64,000 nucleotides of DNA from Methylomonas aurea (GCF_024505045.1 NZ_JANIBM010000005.1:1-64000), one strand, 5' to 3'. Shown: positions 27,518-37,489, counted from the stretch's first letter. The notes: generated by a model from the sequence alone, not told the origin. A program made the numbers and translations.

Positions 27518-28828
27518 ATGAGTAATCCGCGTGTTGGTTTTATTAGTTTGGGGTGCCCGAAAGCCCTGGTCGATAGCGAGCAGATACTGACCCGCTTGCG
27601 TACCGAGGGCTACCAGGTGTCGCCGAATTACAAGGATTCCGATCTGGTTATCGTCAATACTTGCGGCTTCATCGATGCGGCGGTGGAAGAGTCGCTGGAC
27701 AGCATTGGCGAAGCCTTGGCCGAAAACGGCAGAGTGATCGTCACCGGTTGCCTGGGGGCGCGGCAGGACGAGATTTTGGCGCGCCATCCGCAAGTGCTAA
27801 AAATTACCGGCGCCCATGCCACCGACGAGGTACTGGAAGCGGTGCACGAACATCTGCCGCCGGCGCACAATCCCTTTCTGGAGTTATTGCCGCCGCAAGG
27901 TATCAAGTTGACGCCCAAACATTACGCTTACTTGAAGATTTCGGAAGGTTGCAACCACCGTTGTACGTTTTGCATCATTCCGTCGATGCGCGGCGACCTG
28001 GTCAGCAGGCCGATTGACGACGTCATGGCCGAGGCGGAACGTCTGGCTAATGCCGGTGTAAAAGAACTTTTGGTTGTTTCGCAGGATACCAGTGCTTATG
28101 GTCTGGATCTGCAATATCAAAGCCGACCATGGCGTGGCCGCGATTATCAAACCCGATTCAAGGATTTGGCGGCGGCATTGGGCGAGTTAGGTATTTGGGT
28201 GCGGATGCATTACGTCTATCCCTATCCGCACGTTGATGACGTGGTGCCGTTGATGGCCGACGGGAGGATCTTGCCATATCTGGATATCCCGTTCCAACAC
28301 GCCAGCAGTCGAATTTTGAAGCTGATGAAGCGGCCGGCCGCCGCGGAAAACAATCTTGAACGTATCCGCGCCTGGCGCAACATTTGTCCTGATTTAACCA
28401 TTCGTAGCACCTTCATCGTCGGTTTCCCCGGCGAAACCGAGCAGGAATTCGAAGAGCTTTTACAGTTTTTGAGCGAGGCGCAAATGGATCGGGTCGGTTG
28501 TTTTGCCTATTCGCCGGTTAAGGGCGCTGCGGCAAACGCGCTGCCGGGTGCAGTGCCGGAAGAGATCAAGCAGGAGCGGTTGGCGCGGTTTATGGAGCAT
28601 CAGGCTGCGATCAGTGCCGAACGCTTACAGCAACGGATAGGATGCCGAGAGACCGTGTTGATTGACGAGGTGGTCGAAGAGGGCGCAGTGGCGCGCAGCA
28701 GAAGCGACGCCCCCGAAATCGATGGCCAGGTGTTCATCGACGGCGCAAATCACCTTCAGGTCGGAAGTTTCGTCGACGTCGAAATCGAGGACGCCGACGA
28801 GTACGACCTGTGGGCCAAGCTGGTCTAA
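27518..28828 (+). CDS. rimO: Ribosomal protein S12 methylthiotransferase RimO
   Basis: This 436-residue radical-SAM enzyme adds a methylthio group to Asp of ribosomal protein S12. The N-terminal UPF0004 domain ([17 protein letters not shown], with Cys ligands for the auxiliary cluster), the radical SAM motif CNHRCTFC and a C-terminal TRAM domain are all visible. The ATG at 27518 follows GAGAGA; a TTG one codon earlier is less likely. It is the last gene of gdx-tusB-tusE-rimO and ends at a strong terminator. Confidence 0.96.
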   Translation: MSNPRVGFISLGCPKALVDSEQILTRLRTEGYQVSPNYKDSDLVIVNTCGFIDAAVEESLDSIGEALAENGRVIVTGCLGARQDEILARHPQVLKITGAHATDEVLEAVHEHLPPAHNPFLELLPPQGIKLTPKHYAYLKISEGCNHRCTFCIIPSMRGDLVSRPIDDVMAEAERLANAGVKELLVVSQDTSAYGLDLQYQSRPWRGRDYQTRFKDLAAALGELGIWVRMHYVYPYPHVDDVVPLMADGRILPYLDIPFQHASSRILKLMKRPAAAENNLERIRAWRNICPDLTIRSTFIVGFPGETEQEFEELLQFLSEAQMDRVGCFAYSPVKGAAANALPGAVPEEIKQERLARFMEHQAAISAERLQQRIGCRETVLIDEVVEEGAVARSRSDAPEIDGQVFIDGANHLQVGSFVDVEIEDADEYDLWAKLV

Positions 28829-28859
28829 CAAAAAAGCCGCTGGTGAGGCGGCTTTTTTA
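28829..28859. terminator. Bidirectional intrinsic terminator between rimO and csp
   Basis: AAAAAAGCCGC pairs with GCGGCTTTTTT around a short loop, giving a GC stem with A and T tracts on both sides. It can end rimO on the plus strand and the convergent cold-shock gene on the minus strand. Confidence 0.93.
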
Positions 28860-28865
28860 TCGGAT

Positions 28866-29075
28866 TTATAACGGAGTAACGTTTTCCGCTTGAGGGCCTT
28901 TTTGGCCGTTGGTCACTTCCATCGTGACTTTTTGGCCTTCTTTCAACGTTCTGCGGCCGCTGCCATTGATTGCGCTGAAATGCACAAACACGTCTTTGCC
29001 GCCCTCTTGTTCGATGAAGCCGAAACCTTTTTCATCGTTGAACCATTTAACTTTGCCTTCTACTTGAACTGACAT
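28866..29075 (-). CDS. Cold-shock domain protein (CspA family)
   Basis: This 69-residue single-stranded nucleic acid binding protein shows RNP1 KGFGFI and RNP2 VFVHF, with GKVKWFND at the start. It acts as an RNA chaperone. The ATG is preceded by AAGAGAAA. A perfect TATAAT lies about 140 bp upstream on the minus strand, implying a leader of about 130 nt, which is the kind of long leader used for thermal control in cspA genes. Confidence 0.96.
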   Translation of the reverse strand: MSVQVEGKVKWFNDEKGFGFIEQEGGKDVFVHFSAINGSGRRTLKEGQKVTMEVTNGQKGPQAENVTPL

Positions 29076-29501
29076 AAATTTCTCTTGCTTTTTAAGCGCT
29101 ATACGCTGGTTTGGAACTAGGGTTTGTGACTAAAGCGGGTAAGCGGAAAACAAAGTTTGTTGATCCTATTGCGAGCTTGAAAAGCGACAACGATACCGAG
29201 CTAAATCGGTTGCATTATACATGGCTCTTTGCGGCTATCCATAAAAAGTAAAGCGATTTTTTGCCTATCAGGCGCCTGCCTTGCCGAGTATTCTTGGTGG
29301 TTGCAGGAGGCGGACGATGGACAGCGTTAAACGGTTCTGGCTCAAGGTGTTGAAAAATAAAAATATTTTCGATTGCGCTGTGCGGGAGAAGCCTGGTTCG
29401 GCAGGGAGGTAAAACTGAACGATAAGCTTCAAGAGCCGATAGAAATTTTGTGCTCTTGGCAATTGTCCTAACGGGCAGCAATTCATTGCTGCCGTGTAGC
29501 G
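29076..29501 (-). promoter_or_regulatory. cspA-type leader, promoter, and nhaD 3' region
   Basis: No gene is supported in these 426 bp. Nearest the cold-shock gene is its leader, with a TATAAT -10 at 29214-29219 (minus strand) and no strong -35. Further right, GGCAGCAAT/ATTGCTGCC (29474-29493) forms a 9-bp hairpin 9 bp after the nhaD stop; it lacks a U-tract but could protect or end the nhaD transcript. The remainder shows nothing I can assign. Confidence 0.5.
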
Positions 29502-30938
29502 TCAGAAATAATGGCCGTTGAGGAGGAAGTGGGTGGCTATGCTGCCGAAGAAACCCAGTAAAATCACCGGCATCCACTTCAAATGGCTGCTGAATGTATA
29601 AATCCCTTTCATCTGCCCCATTAGGCCGACCCCTGCCGCCGAGCCGATTGCCAACAGGCTGCCGCCAACGCCGGCGGTCAATGTCACCAACAACCATTGG
29701 CCTTGCGAGATGTCCGGATGCATGGTCAGTACGGCGAACATGATTGTGCCGTTATCGATGAAGGCGGAAAAAATGCCGACCAGAATGTTGGCAATGGTCG
29801 GGTCCATGCCGATGTACAACACGTTGGAAGCCATCGTCAAATAGCCGATGAAGCTCAAGCCTCCGACGCTCATCATTACGCCGTAGAAAAACAGCAAGGT
29901 GTCCCATTCCAGATGAGCGACGCTCTTGAATACGTCGAATTTCTGGTCCTGGTTGTTGGTTGGCAGTTCCACCTGGAATAGTTTATAGACGTGAGCAAAG
30001 TCGCTACCCTTGGTCTTATCTTCGGTTTTCTGCAGGTAATAGCCGAGGAACTTCAGATAAGTCAGGCCGGCCAGCATGCCGGCAGCGGGCGGTAATTTAA
30101 GGAAGTTCTCGAAACAGACCGCGGTAATGATGGTCAGCAAGAACAGGACGATCATCGCCAGCGCGCCGCGCTTCATGGTCGGCGCTTTGCCCACTGCGGC
30201 CGGAAATTCACGCGGAATCCAAAAATGCATGACGATTGCCGGTAGTGCAAAGTTGACGACTGCAGGGACGAACAACGAGAAGAAATCGGCGAACGGCACC
30301 ACGCCGCTTTGCCACACTAGCAGTGTTGTGATATCGCCGAACGGGCTGAACGAGCCGCCCGCGTTGGTTGCCACGACGACATTGATCGAAGCCAGCGTCA
30401 CGAAACGCCGATTGTCCTTACCCATTGCCATGATCACGGCGCCCATCAGCAGCGCCGTGGTCAGGTTGTTGCATACCGAGGACATGAAAAACGACATGAA
30501 ACCGGTGATCCAGAACAATTTGCGGTAGCTGAAGCCCTTGCTCAACAGCCAGACCCGTAAATTATCGAATACGCCGCGATTTTCCATCGCATTCAAATAG
30601 GCCATCGACACCATGATGAACAAGAATAGTTCTGCATATCCGATCAGCGCGGCGCGGAAGGCTTGCCCGGCTTCCTCGCGCATGCCGCCGTTAACGTAGA
30701 CGCCGGCAATAAAAGCCCAAATCAAACTCGCCGCCAGCACCATAGGTTTGGATTTGTTCAGTTCGGTGACTTCCTCGGTCATGGCCAACGTATAGGCCAG
30801 CGAGAAAATGGCTATGGCGAGATAGCCGACCCAATGATGGGTCAGGTCGAGAACATGTTCTGCAGCGGGCTCGGCATTGGCCCAACCCAGGATTGGCGAG
30901 CAAGCAAATAGCAGAAACAGGGAAATACGTAGTAACAC
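29502..30938 (-). CDS. nhaD: NhaD-type sodium/proton antiporter
   Basis: This 478-residue protein has about a dozen membrane helices and the ArsB/NhaD-superfamily segments SSVCNNLTTALLMGAV and ATNAGGSFSPFGDITTLLVW. It exchanges Na+ for H+ at the inner membrane. I chose the GTG at 30938: AAGGAGT lies 8 bp upstream and the protein then begins with the hydrophobic LLRISLFLLFACSP signal-like segment. Longer in-frame starts have no ribosome site. It is 118 bp downstream of the large flavoprotein gene on the other side, but in its own transcription direction it is the next gene after it. Confidence 0.92.
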   Translation of the reverse strand: MLLRISLFLLFACSPILGWANAEPAAEHVLDLTHHWVGYLAIAIFSLAYTLAMTEEVTELNKSKPMVLAASLIWAFIAGVYVNGGMREEAGQAFRAALIGYAELFLFIMVSMAYLNAMENRGVFDNLRVWLLSKGFSYRKLFWITGFMSFFMSSVCNNLTTALLMGAVIMAMGKDNRRFVTLASINVVVATNAGGSFSPFGDITTLLVWQSGVVPFADFFSLFVPAVVNFALPAIVMHFWIPREFPAAVGKAPTMKRGALAMIVLFLLTIITAVCFENFLKLPPAAGMLAGLTYLKFLGYYLQKTEDKTKGSDFAHVYKLFQVELPTNNQDQKFDVFKSVAHLEWDTLLFFYGVMMSVGGLSFIGYLTMASNVLYIGMDPTIANILVGIFSAFIDNGTIMFAVLTMHPDISQGQWLLVTLTAGVGGSLLAIGSAAGVGLMGQMKGIYTFSSHLKWMPVILLGFFGSIATHFLLNGHYF

Positions 30939-31056
30939 GAGCGCACTCCTTTCAAAATTTGAAGCCCAGACTGTCGCGGCGGTATCGAGTTCCTTAGCCG
31001 CGATAGCAGCCCGCATGTCCGGTCGGAACCGGAGATGCGGACGAATGTTGCGAAGG

Positions 31057-34000
31057 TTAGTTACCCGCTGCTTCTAGCAGATAAGTCAACCACAGCGACG
31101 ACAGTTTTTCCTGTACGGTGTTTTGTCGCAAGCGGGCGTTCAAATTCGGAAAGTCCACGTAATCCAGGGCTTGGTCCTGGTTGTAACAGGAATACATGAA
31201 GCTTTCCTCGCCACTTTCCGGATCGACGTGTTTGCACAAACACTGCGCGCAGACCCCTTTCATCATGCACTGCATCGGCGAGTTGATCGAGCCGACCGCT
31301 TCGTGGCCCTCCTTCAAATACGGTTTCAGTACGCCGAAACGGGCTGCTTTCACCGCCGCCATCATCCGGTCGGAACCGATCACGATCAAGTGGTCGACAT
31401 CCTGCAATTGCAACGAAGTCTCGCCCAGTTGGCCTTCGGCGTAGGCGACCATCGCTTCGACGATGTTGCCGACGAAGGTTTTATCCTGCGGCCGAGTCAC
31501 CGGGATGGCGTCGTTGCCCGGAATGTTATCGACGGCCCAGACGATGACGTCGGAAGCTTCCTCGATTTCCGGCACCTTGAACAAGTCGATGCGGTTGCGG
31601 TAACCGGCGAAATACAGCACTTTGTTGCCGGCGGCACGCATCGCTTTGCCGATCGAGAACAATACCGCGTTGCCCAAACCGCCGCCCAGCAGCAATACGG
31701 TCTTGCCGGTCGGAATCTCGGTCGGGGCGCCGGTGACGCCCATCAATACCAACGGATCGCCGGGTTTCCAGGTCGCGCACAGGCGGCTTGAACTGCCCAT
31801 TTCCAATGCGATCAAGGATACCAGGCCTTTTTCCTTGTCAACCCAGGCGCCGGTCAATGCCAAACCTTCGGCAGCCAGCGTGGTGCCTTCGACTACGGGT
31901 GCCAGCGATTCGTAGTTCTGCACCCGGTAGAACTGGCCGGGCTCGAAATGCTTGGCCGCCGCCGGTGCCTTGATCACGACCTCGATAATCGTCGGGGTTA
32001 AGCGGTTGACTTCGACGACGCGGGCCAGGAACAACTCGTCCAGTTTGTCCTGCAAGCCGTGTAGTTGGGCGTCGCGCGCGCCTTGTTGGGCTGGATCGAG
32101 CGCGGCCAGTTGGTTGGCGAACAGCTTGACGATATACGGGTAACCGTCCTTGGCGCTGGCCATCGCTTTAACCACATTGCCGGCGTAAACCGGGTGGTTG
32201 TCGCCATAGAAGGTGATAAAGCGGCCCTCGCTTTGGTAGGAGGTAAACGGTGCCGGTTTTCCGACCTTGACTTGGGCTTCGTCGGCCATCGGTGCCAGTT
32301 GCGCCTTGCCGTCCAACCAGTCGGGTTCGTGGCGCTTGTAGAACTTGCCTTCCATCGCGAAAGTGCGCGGATGCTCGGACTGGTAGATCGTGTTCGGCGC
32401 GGTGCCGGCGGCAATGAACAAGCCGCGCAAGCTCACTTCGACTTCGGCGGTCTTCTTCCAGCGGCCTTCCTGCTCGGTCAGTTTCTCGAAGCGGACGGCT
32501 TTTAAGTGGCCGTATTGGTCTTCGATCGCTTCCAGCGGGCTCATGCCTTCGGCCAGATAAATACCTTCGGACAAGGCTTCGTGAATTTCTTCGTGGTTCT
32601 GCCGGTAGGCCGGCGAATCCTTGATGCCTTTGCGGTAGAACAGCGTGACGCCACCCCATTGTTTCAGGAAAGGCAGGAAGTTCGGCGTTTCGCCGGCCGC
32701 GGCAGCGCGCTCGCGTTCTTGTTCGATCACGCGGCCGTGGGCCAGGAATTCTTCCAGAATTTCCAATTCCTCGGCGTCGTAACGGCGGCGGACTTCGGCT
32801 TCGCCGTATTTCGCCACCAGTTTCTCGTAACGGTGCAGGATTTTGCTGACCTGGCCGGGGTAATACGCCAGTAATTCGGTTGCGGTATCGATCGCAGTCA
32901 AGCCGCCGCCGATCACGCCGGCTGGCAGCCGCACTTGCAGGTTCGCCAGCGAGGATTCCTTGGCGGCGCCGGTCAATTGCAGGCCCATCAAAAAGTCCGA
33001 GGCCTTGCGGATGCCGCGGGTCATGTTGTTTTTCAGGTCGATAATGGTCGGCTTGCCGGCGCCGCTGGCGATGGCAATATGGTCGAAGCCCAATTCCCAG
33101 GCTTCTTCGATGGTCACGGTGCCGCCGAAGCGAATACCGCCGTAGCATTTGAAGGCGCTGCGGCGCAGCAGGGTCAGGTAAATCACTTTCAGGAAGTTTT
33201 TATCCCAGCGCACGGTAATGCCGTATTCGGCGACGCCGCCGAAACCGAGCATGACCCGTTTGTCCAGATCTTCGTACAAATCCTTGAAATCGATGATCGG
33301 CATTGGCGGATTGTTGCGGTCGCCGGTCAAATGCAGCGGCAACGGCTCGATTTTCAGGGCGTCGATGCCGACGACGCCGAAGCCTTCGTTCAACAGGTAG
33401 TGCGCCAGGGTGTAACCGGCCGGTCCCATACCGGCGACCAGCACGTTCTTGCCGTTGTAGGGCAGGGCGACCGGGCGTTTGACGTTAAGCGGGTTCCAGC
33501 GGGTCAGCAGGCTGTAAATCTCGAAACCCCAAGGCATGAACAACACGTCGGTCAGCACGTTGGTTTCGATCTGCGGAATGTTGACCGACTCGGTTTTTTG
33601 ATAAATACAGCCGCGCATGCAGTCGTTGCAAATCCGGTGGCCGGTGCCCGGGCACATCGGGTTGTCGATGATGATCATCGCCAGCGCCCCGATGTTGTCG
33701 CCCTGGCGTTTGACCACGTGCATCTCGGAAATCTTTTCCTCCAGCGGGCAGCCGGTCATCAACGCGTTCAGATGGTTGGTTTTGAATGTGCCGTCTTTTT
33801 TGTTCTTGATGCCTTTCGAGCAGGAATCGTTGTCGCGGTCGTGGCAGTAAATGCAGTGGTCGACCTCGTATAGGGTCTGGCGCTGGTTGAAACGCTTGTC
33901 GGTCAAGGCGAAGCCGTCGCGGCGACGATGGTGATGGTCGTCGCAGGCCCAAACGCCATAGCCGTCTTGAGCTACCGTTTCGTGGTCGACCAGATTGTCC

Positions 34001-34656
34001 AGGTTGGTTTTTTCCGGGACTTTGAAGCTCAGCCATTTCGCGACCAGGCTTTGCAATTCGGGAACGTGTTTGGCAGCAAAGCTCCAACGGCAAACCGTGT
34101 CGTAACCGGCAAGGGCTTCCGCGCTGGGGTTTTCCTGTTGCGCCGCGCGCCACAGGTCGGCACCGAGTTGGCTGACGGCCAGTTCCGGATCGGTTGCGAA
34201 CAGGTCCTGTTTGTCGGCGGCGGCCAATAAACCGTCCATTTCTGCGCGCAATGCCGGAATGTCCCAGCCGTCGACGGTTTGGCCCTTGAACAATTTGGCC
34301 AGATTGCCGACGATTTCGGTGCGATAAGTAAACACGCTGTCGAACTCGCCGCGAATATGGCTGATTTGCTTGTCGCGCACGTCTTGGACGTTAAACAGCT
34401 TGGCAACGAAGGTGCCGACCAGCGGCGCCGTCCTGACCAATAGCTCCGAAATCTGTTCCGGCTTCATGCCGTCGCCGCCGCAAGCGCGATACGAGGCGAT
34501 TTCGTCGAACAGAGCCGAGTCGTGTTGCTTGACCGATTGGTCGAACACGGTCAGCAAATCGGCCAGGCGTTTGCTGTCGTAAAGGTCTTTGTATTCGAAG
34601 CCGGGGATGCCGAGAGTCAGTTGGGTCAGTTCGCGAGTATTTAGCTGTTGGGTCAT
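31057..34656 (-). CDS. Large NfnB/NfnA-like fused NAD(P)H flavo-iron-sulfur oxidoreductase
   Basis: This 1199-residue protein joins three parts. The first 250 residues are helical and unassigned. Next comes a GltD/NfnB-like region: Cys clusters HCIYCHDRDNDSC (near 268) and CPGTGHRICNDCMRGC (near 342), FAD motif VLVAGMGPAG (near 405) and NAD(P) motif VIGGGLTAID (near 580). The C-terminal 320 residues resemble NfnA/PyrK: a ferredoxin-reductase beta-barrel, NAD motif LLLGGGLGNA (near 990) and a [2Fe-2S]-like cluster CMMKGVCAQCLC...YSC (near 1130). Nfn is an electron-bifurcating transhydrogenase using ferredoxin, NADH and NADP. Here both subunits seem to be one chain; whether it bifurcates is unknown. 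The ATG at 34656 is one codon inside a TTG-initiated frame. Confidence 0.8.
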   Translation of the reverse strand: MTQQLNTRELTQLTLGIPGFEYKDLYDSKRLADLLTVFDQSVKQHDSALFDEIASYRACGGDGMKPEQISELLVRTAPLVGTFVAKLFNVQDVRDKQISHIRGEFDSVFTYRTEIVGNLAKLFKGQTVDGWDIPALRAEMDGLLAAADKQDLFATDPELAVSQLGADLWRAAQQENPSAEALAGYDTVCRWSFAAKHVPELQSLVAKWLSFKVPEKTNLDNLVDHETVAQDGYGVWACDDHHHRRRDGFALTDKRFNQRQTLYEVDHCIYCHDRDNDSCSKGIKNKKDGTFKTNHLNALMTGCPLEEKISEMHVVKRQGDNIGALAMIIIDNPMCPGTGHRICNDCMRGCIYQKTESVNIPQIETNVLTDVLFMPWGFEIYSLLTRWNPLNVKRPVALPYNGKNVLVAGMGPAGYTLAHYLLNEGFGVVGIDALKIEPLPLHLTGDRNNPPMPIIDFKDLYEDLDKRVMLGFGGVAEYGITVRWDKNFLKVIYLTLLRRSAFKCYGGIRFGGTVTIEEAWELGFDHIAIASGAGKPTIIDLKNNMTRGIRKASDFLMGLQLTGAAKESSLANLQVRLPAGVIGGGLTAIDTATELLAYYPGQVSKILHRYEKLVAKYGEAEVRRRYDAEELEILEEFLAHGRVIEQERERAAAAGETPNFLPFLKQWGGVTLFYRKGIKDSPAYRQNHEEIHEALSEGIYLAEGMSPLEAIEDQYGHLKAVRFEKLTEQEGRWKKTAEVEVSLRGLFIAAGTAPNTIYQSEHPRTFAMEGKFYKRHEPDWLDGKAQLAPMADEAQVKVGKPAPFTSYQSEGRFITFYGDNHPVYAGNVVKAMASAKDGYPYIVKLFANQLAALDPAQQGARDAQLHGLQDKLDELFLARVVEVNRLTPTIIEVVIKAPAAAKHFEPGQFYRVQNYESLAPVVEGTTLAAEGLALTGAWVDKEKGLVSLIALEMGSSSRLCATWKPGDPLVLMGVTGAPTEIPTGKTVLLLGGGLGNAVLFSIGKAMRAAGNKVLYFAGYRNRIDLFKVPEIEEASDVIVWAVDNIPGNDAIPVTRPQDKTFVGNIVEAMVAYAEGQLGETSLQLQDVDHLIVIGSDRMMAAVKAARFGVLKPYLKEGHEAVGSINSPMQCMMKGVCAQCLCKHVDPESGEESFMYSCYNQDQALDYVDFPNLNARLRQNTVQEKLSSLWLTYLLEAAGN

Positions 34657-34710
34657 CAAGTTATTCCGGAAATGTACGCTTGAAGTTGGAAATCAGAATT
34701 CGGGAGACGA

Positions 34711-35640
34711 TTAAGGCATGTCGTCGACGACGTTGTCCTTGGCCGGCGGCATCAAGTCTTCGCGGGTCAGGCCGAGGCTCAACGCCAGCGAGCTGGCGAT
34801 ATAGATCGACGAATAAGTGCCCTTGACCACGCCGATCAACATGGCGATGGCAAAGCCGTGGATGGTTTTGCCGCCCAGAAACGCCAGTGCCAGCAAGGTC
34901 AGGAATACGGTCAAAGAGGTCAGGATGGTCCGGCTCAACGTATCGTTCAGCGCGGTGTTGACGATGTCGTGGATCGAGTCTTTGATCCGGCTGGAGCGGA
35001 CGGTCTCACGGATCCGGTCGTAGACGACGATGGTATCGTTGATCGAGTAGCCGATCAGCGCCAGAATCGCCGAAAGCACCGTCATGTCGAATTCCCAGCC
35101 GAACACCGAGAAAAAACCCATCGTGATGATCGTGTCGTGGAATAGTGCGGCGATCGCGCTCAACGACAGTTTCCATTCGAAGCGAATGCTGACGTAGACC
35201 ATGATGCCAAGAAAGGCGAACAGCAGCGCCAAGCCGCCGTCGTTGATCAGATCTTCGCCGACCTGCGGGCCGACGAACTCGACGCGGCGCAATTCGCCGG
35301 GCTGAGCTTGGCTGCTATTAGCGACTTTCAGGACTTTTTCGCTAAGCTCCTTTTGGCTGATGTTTTCCACCGGTTTCAGTCGAATCAGTACGTCCGCCGC
35401 GCTGCCGAAATGCTGCAGATTGGCGTCGGCAAAGCCTTCCTGCTCCAGCGTGGCGCGCATTTTGTCCAGATCCGCGGCTTGGTTGTAATGCATCTCGTAG
35501 ACGCTGCCGCCGGTGAAATCGATGCCCAGATCCAGCCCCTTGGCGAAAAACGAAATGATAGAAATCAGTAGCAGGCTGCCGGAAAAGAAAAAGGCCATTT
35601 TTCTTTTGCTGAGAAAGTCGATGTGTCGCGCGGAAGTCAT
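34711..35640 (-). CDS. secF: Protein translocase subunit SecF
   Basis: This 309-residue inner-membrane protein assists SecYEG with proton-driven pulling of exported proteins. It shows the N-terminal helix, LDLGIDFTGGSVYEM (the D-F-T-G-G signature), the periplasmic domain, and helices with IGYSINDTIVVYDRIRE, the classical SecF motif. The ATG at 35640 gives the normal SecF start; longer in-frame extension is not homologous. Unusually, secD and yajC are not upstream; the upstream neighbour is trkH, 101 bp away on the same strand. Confidence 0.94.
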   Translation of the reverse strand: MTSARHIDFLSKRKMAFFFSGSLLLISIISFFAKGLDLGIDFTGGSVYEMHYNQAADLDKMRATLEQEGFADANLQHFGSAADVLIRLKPVENISQKELSEKVLKVANSSQAQPGELRRVEFVGPQVGEDLINDGGLALLFAFLGIMVYVSIRFEWKLSLSAIAALFHDTIITMGFFSVFGWEFDMTVLSAILALIGYSINDTIVVYDRIRETVRSSRIKDSIHDIVNTALNDTLSRTILTSLTVFLTLLALAFLGGKTIHGFAIAMLIGVVKGTYSSIYIASSLALSLGLTREDLMPPAKDNVVDDMP

Positions 35641-35741
35641 GTCGAGTGTTCCTGATTTTAGAATTGATGGGTTGTTGCCGGCCGCCGGAATCACTTGAGC
35701 GCAATTAGCCAGGCCGAAGCGGAGTAAGTCGGCGAATTGTA

Positions 35742-37199
35742 CTATTTTCTCCAAAACGTGGGTGTAAAAAGCACGATCAGCGTGAAGACTTCCAGGCGCC
35801 CAAGCAGCATTGCGATCGAGCAAATCCAGGTCTGAAAATCGCTGAGTACCCCGTAGTTTTGCGCCGGGCCGATCACGTTCAAACCCGGACCGGCGTTGTT
35901 GATGCAGGCGATGATGCCGCTAAGGGCCGAAATCGGGTCCAGTCCGGAAAATATCAGCGAAAAGGTCAACACCACGATCGAAATGAAATACAGAAAGATG
36001 AATGCCAGTACCGCGAAAATGATTTTGTTGGCGATCGGCGTATCGCCGATCCGGATCGGATTCACTGCCCGCGGATGCAAGATGCTGAACATTTCCCGGC
36101 CGGCCTGCTTCCACAGCAACAATGTGCGGAACATCTTGATGCCGCCGCCGGTAGAGCCGGTGCAGGCGGTGATGCAGCTCAGATACAACATCCACCACGG
36201 CACGAAGGGCGGCCAGCGATCGTAGTCGGTGCTCATCAGGCCGCAATCGGTAGCGACCGAAACCAGATTGAATGCGACGTGGCGCAGGCTTTCGAAAAAG
36301 TCGGGATAGGTGTCGAGATGCCACAAGTAGCCGGCGCACAGCAGAATGCTGCCGGAGACCACGCCCAGCATCGGAATCGCTTCCGGGTCGAGCAGGTAAG
36401 GTTTCAGGCTGAACTGATGTACGACTGTGTAATGCGTGGCGAAATTGATGGCTGAAATCAGCATAAACACGATCAACACAAATTCGATCGCCGGCGAGTT
36501 GTAATAGCTGATGCTGGCGTCGTGCGTCGAGAATCCGCCCAGGCCCAACGTCGAAAACGCGTGGCAGAGCGCATCGAACCAGCCCATGCCGGCCAGTTTC
36601 AGGCTCAGCGTGCATAACACCGTGGCGCCGGCATACACCAGCCACAGCAAGCGGGCGGTTTCGGTGATGCGCGGCGTGATTTTACTGTCCTTGACCGGGC
36701 CGGCGATTTCGGCTTTGTACAGCTGCATGCCCCCCACGCCCAACAGCGGCAGAATCGCCACGGCCAACACGATGATGCCGAGGCCGCCGATCCAGTTCAA
36801 TTCATGCCGCCACAGGTTCAATGACGGCGCCAATTGATCCAGGCCCACCAGTACCGTGGCGCCGGTGGTGGTGAAACCGGATACGCATTCGAAAAATGCA
36901 TCGGTAAACGTCAATCCGGGAATGCCCCAGATCAGCGGCAGGGTCGCCGCCGAAGACATCAGAATCCAGAACGAAGCCACCAGCAAATAGCCGTCGCGGG
37001 TTTTGACGTCGCCGCGAAAGCGCATGGTCAGGCCTGAAAGCAGACTGCCGACGCCGATGTTGAGCGACATGCCGTTGACGAAATGCTCGGCCATGCCGTC
37101 GTCGAAATACAAAGACGTTGCGATTGGCAAGGCGTAGGTCAACCCGAACACCATCAATATCAGGCCGAGAACAAAGCCGAGGGTACAAAAACGTTGCAT
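35742..37199 (-). CDS. trkH: Potassium uptake protein TrkH
   Basis: This 485-residue membrane protein is the pore subunit of the Trk potassium system. Four filter-loop repeats are visible, including GFTTTGATVL, GGFSTHDAS, STGGGIKMFRT and NNAGPGLNVIGP. The start at 37199 begins MQRFCTLGFVLGLILM, the normal first helix. The NAD-binding partner TrkA is not in this window. The 290 bp upstream, shared with the divergent PAP2 gene, contain Pho-box-like repeats. Confidence 0.93.
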   Translation of the reverse strand: MQRFCTLGFVLGLILMVFGLTYALPIATSLYFDDGMAEHFVNGMSLNIGVGSLLSGLTMRFRGDVKTRDGYLLVASFWILMSSAATLPLIWGIPGLTFTDAFFECVSGFTTTGATVLVGLDQLAPSLNLWRHELNWIGGLGIIVLAVAILPLLGVGGMQLYKAEIAGPVKDSKITPRITETARLLWLVYAGATVLCTLSLKLAGMGWFDALCHAFSTLGLGGFSTHDASISYYNSPAIEFVLIVFMLISAINFATHYTVVHQFSLKPYLLDPEAIPMLGVVSGSILLCAGYLWHLDTYPDFFESLRHVAFNLVSVATDCGLMSTDYDRWPPFVPWWMLYLSCITACTGSTGGGIKMFRTLLLWKQAGREMFSILHPRAVNPIRIGDTPIANKIIFAVLAFIFLYFISIVVLTFSLIFSGLDPISALSGIIACINNAGPGLNVIGPAQNYGVLSDFQTWICSIAMLLGRLEVFTLIVLFTPTFWRK

Positions 37200-37334
37200 G
37201 TTTGCCGCCTGAAACGATCCGAAAGGAATGTTGCCGATAAAAGGAAAAGCGCGGGCCGGAAAATCAGGGCCGGCAGGCAGGTGGGCCGGACGCTTCGCAG
37301 CCGGCAATTGTAACAAACAATCCCGAATTTGGCC

Positions 37335-37378
37335 CTGTCACAAAACCTTAAACCAAACGTCATCCGCCTGTCACAAAG
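37335..37378 (+). promoter_or_regulatory. Pho-box-like direct repeats upstream of PAP2-glycosyltransferase
   Basis: Read in 11-bp units from 37335, the sequence is CTGTCACAAAA, CCTTAAACCAA, ACGTCATCCGC, CTGTCACAAAG. Units 1 and 4 match the PhoB consensus CTGTCATAAA at nearly every position and unit 3 matches partly (CGTCAT). PhoB sites are 11-bp direct repeats, so the spacing fits, though units 1 and 4 are not adjacent. The site lies about 110 bp before the ATG at 37490 and about 136 bp from the divergent trkH start. Confidence 0.45.
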
Positions 37379-37489
37379 CGATCTTAAGCTGGTCCCGCAG
37401 TCAAGGAATTCGAACCTATGGAAAATCCGAGATTTTTAGATTGCGCGACAGTCGCGGTCGATGCGCGCAAGACACTGGGAGGGCCAGGC

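Noticed and set aside
29215-29697. A 160-codon minus-strand frame partly in the nhaD-csp gap
   Set aside because: Its first third overlaps nhaD in another frame, its composition is not protein-like and no ribosome site precedes it.
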